Positions 1 through 6,986 of a stretch of DNA of 6,986 nt are shown here, piece after piece. The translations under genes and the position numbers were made by a program. Source of the stretch: JAIOQA01 sp035493675 (lineage in GTDB: Bacteria > Myxococcota_A > Polyangia > Haliangiales > Haliangiaceae); the NCBI GenBank assembly GCA_035493675.1, contig DATJIA010000282.1:1-6986 (forward strand), given 5' to 3'. Positions within the stretch are counted from its first letter, which is position 1. Every line of letters begins with the position of its first letter. Below the pieces are notes generated by a model that worked only from the letters and a program-made list of their open reading frames with translations, was not told where the DNA came from and did no database searches.

Positions 1-2
1 TC

Positions 3-254
3 GCGTCGCCGACCCAGGCCCGCAACGCGATCAGCTACATCGTCAACAACTGGCGCCACCACCGGCGCGACCTCTACGACACGCGCCGCACCGATCCGTT
101 CTCCTCCGCCCACGCGATCGCGGCGTGGCGCATCGCGCCGCCCGACGACGCGCTGCCCGTCGTGCGCCCGACGACCTGGCTCCTCACCGACGGCTACAAG
201 CGCGGCGATCCGATCCGCCCCGACGAGATTCCAGGCCCGGATCCGACCCCGTAG
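3..254 (+). CDS. RAYT-like (Y1/IS200-type) transposase family protein, C-terminal end only
   Basis: This reading frame is open from the window edge to a TAG at 252-254, giving the last 83 residues of a protein that starts upstream. It begins with a segment containing AISYIVNNWRHH, followed by DPFSSAHAIAAW, then a C-terminal TWLLTDGYKRG and DEIPGPDP. This order (a helix ending in NN-x-R/K-x-H, a DP-[FY]-SS turn, a TWLL-x-x-G-[WY] segment and a DE-[IV]-PG end) is what I recall from the tail of REP-associated tyrosine transposase-like proteins common in myxobacterial genomes. These belong to the Y1 single-strand transposase superfamily. The HUH metal site and catalytic Tyr would lie upstream, so activity cannot be judged. 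Many such genes are domesticated single copies. No IS end or clear REP hairpin is visible after the stop. Confidence 0.6.
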   Translation, partial: ASPTQARNAISYIVNNWRHHRRDLYDTRRTDPFSSAHAIAAWRIAPPDDALPVVRPTTWLLTDGYKRGDPIRPDEIPGPDPTP

Positions 255-401
255 TCGCCGCGGCACCGTCGGGCTCTCGCCGTTCGTACCGCTCGGGCGG
301 CGTTCCAGATCCGCGAGCGATCACGTCCCGGATCCCCGGGCACTTCTCGATCGCGTCACCGTGAGCGGTCTAGCTGCGCGTGGCAGCGCGGCCGCTCGAG
401 C
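255..401. other. Intergenic gap between convergent genes
   Basis: This 147-bp spacer lies between the stop of the RAYT-like gene (+) and the stop of the small secreted-protein gene (-). I see no convincing gene in it. Two short hairpins are present: CCCGG/CCGGG with a 4-nt loop (327-340) and GCTGC/GCAGC with a 5-nt loop (373-387). Neither is followed by a T-run on either strand, so termination here, if it occurs, is probably Rho-dependent or relies on weak structures. Confidence 0.6.
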
Positions 402-752
402 TCAGGACTTCGCCACGGTGAAGCCGGTGATGCACCGGTACTGCTTGTCGTTGTGCTCGCTGACGACGTACTCGAGCGTCACGGAGTACTCGCTCTTGAA
501 CGAGGCGAACAGGAGCTGGATCGACGAGTCGGACAGCTCGCGGCCTTTGCACTCGAGCCCGCCCCACCGGTAGTTGTAGTTGGCCTTGTCGTACTCGAGC
601 CAGATCGCGCCGTGGAACAGGCGATAGTTCTTGTCGCCCGGCTCGAGCACCATCACCTGCGCGATCTGACTCGTGGCGGTGGTCTCGGCGCGCGCGGCGC
701 GCGGCGCGAGGATCATGCAGAAGAGGATGGTGAGCGCGAGGCGGCGGACCAT
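402..752 (-). CDS. Small secreted protein of unknown function
   Basis: This is a 116-residue protein that I do not recognise. Residues 1-22 form a clear Sec signal peptide: RR at 3-4, a hydrophobic core LALTILFCMIL, and an AxA-type cleavage site (A20-R-A22) before Glu23. The Cys at 12 does not fit a lipobox because Phe precedes it, so a lipoprotein is unlikely. The mature part is about 94 residues and rich in Tyr, Trp and alternating hydrophobic residues (for example YRLFHGAIWLEYD and VTLEYVV), which suggests mostly beta-strand. It has two cysteines, C68 and C107, a plausible disulfide. It starts 14 bp after the stop of the metzincin-like gene, so it could be the last gene of a three-gene transcript. 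It also has its own -10-like TAGAAT six bases before the ATG. No Shine-Dalgarno is properly spaced; the GAGG touching the ATG is too close to serve. The gene is real on signal-peptide and layout grounds; its function is unknown. Confidence 0.75.
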   Translation of the reverse strand: MVRRLALTILFCMILAPRAARAETTATSQIAQVMVLEPGDKNYRLFHGAIWLEYDKANYNYRWGGLECKGRELSDSSIQLLFASFKSEYSVTLEYVVSEHNDKQYRCITGFTVAKS

Positions 753-758
753 CCTCGG

Positions 759-764
759 ATTCTA
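759..764 (-). promoter_or_regulatory. -10-like TAGAAT giving a predicted leaderless start for the small secreted protein
   Basis: On the minus strand TAGAAT matches TATAAT at five of six positions and ends exactly 6 nt before the ATG at 752, so transcription would begin at the start codon. It lies inside the 14-bp gap after the preceding gene's TAG. No -35 match is seen at 16-18 bp; that region is the poly-arginine coding end of the upstream gene. Confidence 0.45.
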
Positions 765-766
765 AC

Positions 767-2269
767 CTACGCGCGCCGTCGGCGGCGACGCAGCGCGATC
801 ACGAGCACGAGGCCGACCAGCCCCGTCTTGGCGGCGAGGGCGTCGGCGCCGGTCGCGCTCGAGTTGCAGCAGCCGGTGTCGGGCGCCTTCGGCAGGCAGT
901 AGCCGGTGCCGCTGTTGTCGAGCACGCACTCGAACATGTCGGGGCACGACCCCGCCTGCGTGATGAAGCACTGCTGCGAGCACATCATGCCGCCCGACGT
1001 GCTCAGGCACAGGCCGCTCTTGCACGCCTGCGGGTAGCCGCAGTCATCGCCGAGCTCCCCGGTCGCCGGATCCCAGAAGCACTTGCCCGCTTCGCACTTC
1101 TGGCCCTTCGCGCACGACGACGCGTCGGCGCACGGCGCGCCCTTGGTCACCTGGATCTTGCCCGACGAGCACTGATCGAGGTCGTCGCACGCCTGCGCCT
1201 CGACGTCGATGACGCCGTCGGGGACGTCGGTCGGCGCGTTGAGCTGGAAGGTCTTGGCGTAGATCGGCGCGAGGTTCGTGCCCTGCGGCGGCTGGATGTC
1301 GACGTCCTTGTCGACCCACGTATAGCCGTTGAGGATGAGCCGCGCGTGGAAGGTGCCGCGCTTGCCCATCGAGTTCATGAAGACCGTGAAGCCGTTCTGC
1401 ACGGTCGTCTGATCGGCCGGCGACACGATCGACGCGACCGGCCCGGGCACGATCGACTGGCCGGGACCGAACACGCCGAGGATGCGCTGGTGCGAGTTCT
1501 GCGTCGGGCCCGCGGTCTGGCAGCGGCCGTCGCAGTTGCACTCGCCCGGCGCGCCGGTGCCGCACTCGATGTCCTTGTTGCGGAAGAAGCGCTGGCCGCC
1601 GCACGGCGACAGGTACGTCATCGGATCGACGCACGCGTACTCGTGATCGAGGCCCCACGAGTGCGCGGTCTCCTGTCCGATCGTCGCGCAGAGATCGATG
1701 AGGCCGAACAGCACGTTCGGGTTGTCGGTGTTCGAGTACGAGCCGGCGAACGCGAAGGAGATGTTGTTGTTGACCGGCGTGCGATCGGCGGACACCGGCG
1801 AGATGCCGAGCACGCCCTGCGGCAGCATCAGCTCGGCGCCGGTGCCGGCGACGATGATCTCGTGGTGCACGACGCCCGCGCCCGGATCGACGTCGGTGAT
1901 CTGCACGTTGAAGGGCGAGTAGATCTCCTTCACGCACTGCATGACCGTCGCCCACGCGGTGTCGTCGTACGGGAACTCGGAGATCGTGACGTCGGTGCCC
2001 GGCGGCTGGTTCGGGATCGTCGAGTCCTGCGTCGCCGCGTTGTTGTTGTTCGCGGAGTGGATCACGCAACCGCCTTTGCAGCGGTTGAGGAAGATGATGT
2101 TGCTGATCGTGTCCGCTTCGGCGGTGTCGGTGAACGCCGTCGACGGCAGGAACTGCCGCCCGTACACGCCCCCGCGTGCGTCGGCGTTGTAGACCGGCGC
2201 TGGATTGGCGGCGGCGGGCGCCGCGATCGCGAGCGACGCGGCTACAGACAGGACGGCAATCCGATTCAT
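767..2269 (-). CDS. Secreted metzincin-like protein with altered zinc motif, Cys-rich region and MYXO-CTERM-like tail
   Basis: This 500-residue protein is exported and probably anchored at the cell surface. Residues 1-21 are a Sec signal peptide (cleavage likely A21|N22). Residues ~30-260 look like a metalloprotease-type fold: a WATVMQCVKEIYSPF helix (106-120), then QETAHSWGLDH (199-209) and DPMTY (215-219). This is the layout of the metzincin HExxHxxGxxH helix and Met-turn, with E200, H203, H209 and M217 kept, but the first zinc ligand is Gln199 (codon CAG, 1673-1675). It may be an inactive or differently coordinated relative. Residues ~275-375 suggest an Ig-like beta domain. Residues ~380-460 are Cys-rich with C-x(n)-C spacing typical of myxobacterial surface proteins. 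The tail has C467-C468, a hydrophobic stretch (~474-493) and R494-R499, resembling the MYXO-CTERM signal handled by myxosortases. The start is 46 bp after the kinase stop. No Shine-Dalgarno is seen. The substrate is unknown. Confidence 0.85.
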   Translation of the reverse strand: MNRIAVLSVAASLAIAAPAAANPAPVYNADARGGVYGRQFLPSTAFTDTAEADTISNIIFLNRCKGGCVIHSANNNNAATQDSTIPNQPPGTDVTISEFPYDDTAWATVMQCVKEIYSPFNVQITDVDPGAGVVHHEIIVAGTGAELMLPQGVLGISPVSADRTPVNNNISFAFAGSYSNTDNPNVLFGLIDLCATIGQETAHSWGLDHEYACVDPMTYLSPCGGQRFFRNKDIECGTGAPGECNCDGRCQTAGPTQNSHQRILGVFGPGQSIVPGPVASIVSPADQTTVQNGFTVFMNSMGKRGTFHARLILNGYTWVDKDVDIQPPQGTNLAPIYAKTFQLNAPTDVPDGVIDVEAQACDDLDQCSSGKIQVTKGAPCADASSCAKGQKCEAGKCFWDPATGELGDDCGYPQACKSGLCLSTSGGMMCSQQCFITQAGSCPDMFECVLDNSGTGYCLPKAPDTGCCNSSATGADALAAKTGLVGLVLVIALRRRRRRA

Positions 2270-2279
2270 GTGCCGCGGA

Positions 2280-2285
2280 ATACTA
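2280..2285 (-). promoter_or_regulatory. -10-like TAGTAT before the metzincin-like gene
   Basis: Minus-strand TAGTAT matches TATAAT at four of six positions and ends 10 nt before the ATG at 2269, which would give a 5' leader of only a few bases. It lies in the 46-bp gap after the kinase stop. No TTGACA-like -35 is seen at 17 bp. The gene may instead, or also, be read through from the kinase. Confidence 0.3.
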
Positions 2286-2315
2286 CAAGTCGCCGGGTCT
2301 TTGCGATCGGATCCG

Positions 2316-4124
<1,809 letters not shown>

Positions 4125-4130
4125 CTGGCC

Positions 4131-4136
4131 ATGTTA
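4131..4136 (-). promoter_or_regulatory. -10-like TAACAT giving a predicted leaderless start for the kinase
   Basis: Minus-strand TAACAT matches TATAAT at four of six positions and ends exactly 6 nt before the GTG start at 4124, so the transcript would begin at the start codon. No Shine-Dalgarno is visible. The inverted repeat at 4140-4158 lies directly upstream, where the -35 region or a regulator would sit. Confidence 0.4.
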
Positions 4137-4139
4137 CCA

Positions 4140-4158
4140 GGTTGCGAGTGCCGCAACC
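4140..4158. repeat. Perfect 7-bp inverted repeat, operator-like
   Basis: GGTTGCG-AGTGC-CGCAACC is a perfect 7-bp inverted repeat with a 5-bp centre, located in the divergent kinase/fusA control region. It sits 15 bp upstream of the kinase start codon, just behind its predicted -10. A possible second fusA -35 (TTGCGA, 4142-4147, 17 bp before TATCAC at 4165-4170) lies within it. The size and position suit a dimeric DNA-binding regulator acting on one or both genes. No T-run follows, so it is not a terminator. Confidence 0.5.
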
Positions 4159-4189
4159 GATGAATATCACTAGGGACCCGGCGCGGCCC

Positions 4190-4218
4190 TTGACCCCGGG
4201 CTCTCAGCACGGTAGTCA
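4190..4218 (+). promoter_or_regulatory. Candidate fusA promoter
   Basis: TTGACC (4190-4195) matches the -35 consensus at five of six positions and is followed 17 bp later by TAGTCA (4213-4218), a poor -10. Transcription would start near 4225, leaving a leader of about 40 nt carrying the Shine-Dalgarno. A competing pair, TTGCGA (4142-4147) and TATCAC (4165-4170), also 17 bp apart, has a better -10 and a worse -35. Either or both could drive fusA. Confidence 0.35.
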
Positions 4219-4254
4219 TCGCGCGCCTTTCTGACGCCCTTTTCCGGGGCTCTC

Positions 4255-4260
4255 AAGGAG
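4255..4260 (+). promoter_or_regulatory. Strong ribosome binding site of fusA
   Basis: AAGGAG lies 7 nt before the GTG at 4268, an ideal Shine-Dalgarno that fixes the fusA start. It is the only well-formed one in the window, in contrast to the other complete genes. Confidence 0.9.
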
Positions 4261-4267
4261 TTATCTC

Positions 4268-6379
4268 GTGCTCGCTGACCTCGCGAAAGTCCGCAACATC
4301 GGCATCTCGGCGCATATCGACAGCGGCAAGACCACGCTGACCGAGCGCATCCTCTATTACACCAAGCGGATCCACGCGATTCACGAGGTGAAGGGCAAGG
4401 ACGGCGTCGGCGCGAAGATGGACTCGATGGAGCTCGAGCGCGAGCGCGGCATCACGATCCAGTCCGCCGCGACGTACTGCTCCTGGTCCGGCTCGCACCC
4501 CGATCGCCAGATCAAGCCGCACCACATCAACATCATCGACACCCCGGGCCACGTCGACTTCACGATCGAGGTCGAGCGCTCGTTGCGCGTGCTCGACGGC
4601 GCGATCCTCGTGCTGTGCGGCGTCGCCGGCGTGCAGTCGCAGTCGTACACGGTCGATCGCCAGATGCGCCGGTACAAGGTCCCGCGCATCGCGTTCATCA
4701 ACAAGCTCGACCGCACCGGCGCGAACCCGTTCCGCGTGAAGGAGCAGCTCAAGGAGAAGCTCAAGCTCCACCCCGTGCTGATCCAGCTGCCGATCGGCCT
4801 CGAGGACAAGCTCGAGGGCGTCATCGATCTCATCGAGATGCAGGCCGTCACCTTCGAGGGCGACAACGGCGAGGAGATCACGCGCCGTGCGATCCCGGCC
4901 GACATGGCGGATCAGGCCCACAAGTACCGCGAGGAGATGCTCGACGCGCTGTCGATGGTCTCCGACGAGCTGACCCACGCGATCCTCGAGGAGCAGGTCA
5001 CGCCGGAGCTGATCCGGAAGTGCCTCCGCGAGGCGACCGTCGCGCTCAAGGCGACGCCGGTCATGATGGGCTCGGCGTACAAGAACAAGGCCGTCCAGCT
5101 GCTGCTCGACGGCGTCACGTACTACCTGCCCGAGCCGCGCGAGGTCGAGAACATCGCGCTCGATCTCGACAAGAACGAGGCGCCGGTCGTCCTCGAGGCG
5201 AACAACGACAAGCCGCTCGTCCTCCTCGCGTTCAAGCTCGAGGACGGTCGCTACGGCCAGCTCACGTACCTGCGCGTCTACCAGGGCGCGCTCAAGCGCG
5301 ACGAGTTCATCGTCAACTCGCGCACCGGCAAGAAGGTCAAGGTCGGCCGCCTCGTCCGCATGCACTCCGACGACATGGAGGACATCGAGGACGTCGCCGC
5401 GGGCGACATCTGCGCGATGTTCGGCGTCGACTGCAACTCGGGCGACACCTTCACCGATGGCAAGGTCAACCTCGCCATGACGTCGATGTTCGTCCCGAAG
5501 CCGGTCATCTCGGTCGCCGTGCGCCCGAAGGACTCGGCGGCGGAAGTGAACATGTCGAAGGCGCTGCGCCGGTTCTCGAAGGAGGACCCGACCTTCAACG
5601 TCTATGTCGACGCGGAGAGCGCCGAGACGATCATCGCCGGCATGGGCGAGCTGCACCTCGACGTCTACATCGAGCGCATGAAGCGCGAGTACAAGGCCGA
5701 GGTGGTGACGTCGCCGCCGCAGGTCGCGTACCGCGAGACGATCACGCAGAAGGTCGACTTCAACTACACGCACAAGAAGCAGACCGGCGGCTCCGGCCAG
5801 TACGGCCGCGTCGCGGGCACGATGGAGCCGCTCGACGGCGAGTTCGAGTTCAACGACGAGATCCGCGGCGGCGCGATCCCCCGCGAGTTCATCTCGGCGG
5901 TCGAGAAGGGCTTCCGCTCGATGATGCCGAAGTCGATGCGCCTCGGCGTACCGGTGACCGGCGTCAAGATCACGATCAACGACGGTCAGTCGCACGCGGT
6001 CGACTCGTCGGACATCGCGTTCCAGGAAGCGGCCCGCGGCGCGTTCCGCGACGCGTTCCCGCGCGCGAAGCCGAAGATCCTCGAGCCGATCATGAAGGTC
6101 GCGGTCGAAGGCCCCGCCGAGTTCTCGGGCAACGTGCTCACGACGCTCATGCAGCGCCGCGGCATGGTGATCGGGTCGCTCGAAGAGGAAGGCCTCATGA
6201 AGATCGACGCCGAGGTGCCGCTGTCGGAGATGTTCGGCTACGCGACCGCGCTCCGCTCTTCGACGCAGGGCAAGGCCGAGTTCACGATGGAGTTCGCGAA
6301 GTACGCCGAGGTCCCGCCGAACATCGGCGAGGAGCTCCTCGCGAAGGCGGCGAAGGCCAAGGAAGCCGCGAAGAAGTAG
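4268..6379 (+). CDS. fusA: Elongation factor G, spdEFG1/mitochondrial-EFG1 type
   Basis: EF-G is the cytoplasmic GTPase that drives tRNA-mRNA translocation on the ribosome. This protein is full length (703 residues) with every GTPase motif: G1 AHIDSGKT (15-22), switch I RGIT (60-63), G3 DTPGH (91-95), G4 NKLD (145-148) and G5 GSA (268-270). Domain II is ~310-410, domain III includes GMGELHLD (458-465), domain IV includes HKKQTGGSGQYGRV (502-515), and domain V is ~605-685. A Lys/Ala-rich tail ends the protein. Ser19 in G1, the MDSMELERERGITIQSAATY stretch, the FGVDCNSGDTFTD stretch (385-397) and the HKKQ loop resemble mitochondrial EF-G1 more than the E. coli protein (AHIDAGKT). That fits the spdEFG1 subfamily known from spirochaetes, planctomycetes and deltaproteobacteria. 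The GTG start is set by AAGGAG 7 nt upstream. The gene stands alone: no rpsL, rpsG or tuf follows, and a terminator comes 24 bp after the stop. Confidence 0.97.
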   Translation: MLADLAKVRNIGISAHIDSGKTTLTERILYYTKRIHAIHEVKGKDGVGAKMDSMELERERGITIQSAATYCSWSGSHPDRQIKPHHINIIDTPGHVDFTIEVERSLRVLDGAILVLCGVAGVQSQSYTVDRQMRRYKVPRIAFINKLDRTGANPFRVKEQLKEKLKLHPVLIQLPIGLEDKLEGVIDLIEMQAVTFEGDNGEEITRRAIPADMADQAHKYREEMLDALSMVSDELTHAILEEQVTPELIRKCLREATVALKATPVMMGSAYKNKAVQLLLDGVTYYLPEPREVENIALDLDKNEAPVVLEANNDKPLVLLAFKLEDGRYGQLTYLRVYQGALKRDEFIVNSRTGKKVKVGRLVRMHSDDMEDIEDVAAGDICAMFGVDCNSGDTFTDGKVNLAMTSMFVPKPVISVAVRPKDSAAEVNMSKALRRFSKEDPTFNVYVDAESAETIIAGMGELHLDVYIERMKREYKAEVVTSPPQVAYRETITQKVDFNYTHKKQTGGSGQYGRVAGTMEPLDGEFEFNDEIRGGAIPREFISAVEKGFRSMMPKSMRLGVPVTGVKITINDGQSHAVDSSDIAFQEAARGAFRDAFPRAKPKILEPIMKVAVEGPAEFSGNVLTTLMQRRGMVIGSLEEEGLMKIDAEVPLSEMFGYATALRSSTQGKAEFTMEFAKYAEVPPNIGEELLAKAAKAKEAAKK

Positions 6380-6403
6380 TCGTCACGTTCTTGTCATTCG
6401 AGC

Positions 6404-6435
6404 CGGGCCCGCCACGTGCGGGCCCGTTTCGTTTT
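6404..6435 (+). terminator. Intrinsic terminator of fusA
   Basis: A perfect 9-bp GC-only stem, CGGGCCCGC (6404-6412) pairing with GCGGGCCCG (6418-6426) around a CACGT loop, is followed by TTTCGTTTT (6427-6435). It begins 24 bp after the fusA stop and separates fusA from the next gene. Confidence 0.88.
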
Positions 6436-6459
6436 CGGCGCGGCGGTTCGCGGCGGCGC

Positions 6460-6465
6460 TATCCT
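6460..6465 (+). promoter_or_regulatory. -10-like TATCCT giving a predicted leaderless start for the thioredoxin-like gene
   Basis: TATCCT matches TATAAT at four of six positions and ends exactly 6 nt before the GTG at 6472. It lies between the fusA terminator and the new gene. There is no -35 match at 16-18 bp and no Shine-Dalgarno. Confidence 0.45.
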
Positions 6466-6471
6466 CGATCC

Positions 6472-6986
6472 GTGAGGTGGGTCGCAGCGCTCGTGCTCGC
6501 GGCGGTCGCGTCGAGCGCGGCCGCGAAGCCGACGACGATCCACAACGAGTCGCGCACGTGGGCGAAGGGCGATATCGCCACGCTGGTGTCCACCGATGGG
6601 TTCGTCGTGATCGCGTTGACCATGCGCGACTACGAGTGCAGCGCGTGCGGACACGTCGTGACGCAAGCGCGCGAGCTGTTCGAGATCGATGCCCCCGGCG
6701 TCTGGCACGTCTACGTGATGTACGTCGACGGGCGCATGGGAAGCGCCGACGAGATCGTGGCGGGCGCGCGGCTGCCCGTGATCGCTCTGTACGCCGACGG
6801 TCACCTGATCGCGGCGCGGTCGTCGAACGCGTCGCGCGACGACGCGACCGCGTGGCTCGAGCGCAACGCGGCGCGCGCGGCGAAGCTCGACGGCGCGTCG
6901 CCGCTCGACTGCGCGCAACGGTTGATCGATCTCGTCATCTCGCCCGGGCGCATCGGCGCGGATGATCTCGTGCGGATGCGCGATCT
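6472..6986 (+). CDS. Exported thioredoxin-fold protein with CSAC motif (3' end beyond window)
   Basis: The frame is open from a GTG at 6472 to the window edge, 171 residues so far. Residues 1-18 form a short signal peptide (MRWVAALVLAAVASSAAA), which is the main reason for choosing this start. A thioredoxin-like core follows: a hydrophobic strand FVVIALT (44-50), C56-S-A-C59 at the head of a helix, a strand VWHVYVMYVDG (77-87), then LPVIALYADGHLI (101-113). There P102 takes the place of the cis-proline and the strand ends in a DG turn, as in the thioredoxin TxPTxxxFxxG segment. A helix (ADDAT-type, about 122-135) closes the fold. A further Cys (C147) lies after it. The likely role is thiol-disulfide chemistry in the periplasm. 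The CSAC pair differs from CGPC (thioredoxin) and CPHC (DsbA), so oxidant or reductant direction cannot be told. The 3' end, and any extra domain, is missing. Confidence 0.7.
   Translation, partial: MRWVAALVLAAVASSAAAKPTTIHNESRTWAKGDIATLVSTDGFVVIALTMRDYECSACGHVVTQARELFEIDAPGVWHVYVMYVDGRMGSADEIVAGARLPVIALYADGHLIAARSSNASRDDATAWLERNAARAAKLDGASPLDCAQRLIDLVISPGRIGADDLVRMRD

Noticed and set aside
330..403. Cluster of restriction sites resembling a cloning polylinker (GGATCCCCGGG at 330-340; overlapping NotI, XhoI and SacI sites at 388-403)
   Set aside because: The sites are split by ordinary sequence and the second group runs directly into the stop and coding region of a natural gene, so GC-rich coincidence is more likely than vector carry-over. 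A read-level check of the assembly would settle it.
125..573. Small plus-strand frames at 125-364 and 361-573
   Set aside because: The first is a shift of the RAYT-like frame and spills into the gap; the second is mostly antisense to the small secreted-protein gene. Neither has a ribosome site or domain.
717..720. Possible lipoprotein Cys (C12) in the small secreted protein
   Set aside because: The residues before it (ILF) do not fit a lipobox, and the cysteine lies in the middle of the hydrophobic core with a good AxA site further on.
4253..5995. 580-residue open frame antisense to fusA
   Set aside because: It is almost entirely Arg/Leu/Val/Asp/Ala with no recognisable domain, and it mirrors the codon bias of a highly conserved EF-G gene. 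It is a GC-driven shadow.
6477..6965. 162-residue plus-strand frame MGRSARARGG..., and the minus-strand 174-residue frame opposite it
   Set aside because: Both overlap the GTG-started frame at 6472, which has a signal peptide and thioredoxin features. These two are Arg-rich and featureless.

Overview
The window is a GC-rich stretch that looks like a Myxococcota (myxobacterial) chromosome, possibly Polyangia or a Kofleria/Haliangium-like lineage. Three features point there: a secreted protein with a MYXO-CTERM-like sorting tail (Cys pair, membrane segment, six arginines), a membrane-spanning Ser/Thr kinase of the type abundant in these bacteria, and an elongation factor G of the kind shared by spirochaetes, planctomycetes, deltaproteobacteria and mitochondria (spdEFG1/mtEFG1). 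The assignment comes from gene content alone.

Layout. Positions 3-254 (+) are the C-terminal end of a REP-associated tyrosine transposase (RAYT-like) protein. A 147-bp gap separates it from a convergent minus-strand block of three genes. Read in their own direction these are: a transmembrane Ser/Thr kinase with an N-terminal zinc finger (4124-2316); a secreted metzincin-like protein whose zinc motif has Gln in place of the first His (2269-767); and a small secreted beta-rich protein (752-402). The gaps are 46 and 14 bp. Divergent from the kinase, across a 143-bp control region, is fusA (4268-6379, +), with a strong Shine-Dalgarno and a clean intrinsic terminator. After it a new gene begins at 6472: an exported thioredoxin-fold protein with a CSAC motif, cut by the window end.

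How the parts may work together. The kinase has a cytoplasmic zinc finger and catalytic domain, one membrane pass, a coiled coil, a proline linker and a two-cysteine outer domain. It could sense something outside the cytoplasm, and the two exported proteins encoded behind it are candidate partners. That link rests on gene order only. EF-G is the ribosomal translocase and here stands outside the usual str operon.

The most interesting signals are these. (1) A TANNNT hexamer lies exactly 6 nt before the start codon of three genes (kinase, small secreted protein, thioredoxin-like) and 10 nt before a fourth, none with a convincing Shine-Dalgarno, which suggests leaderless mRNAs. (2) The secreted protein keeps a metzincin layout (ExxHxxGxxH plus Met-turn) but has lost the first zinc-binding His. 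(3) A perfect 7-bp inverted repeat sits in the divergent kinase/fusA control region. No rRNA, tRNA, CRISPR array, insertion-sequence end or replication origin was seen.
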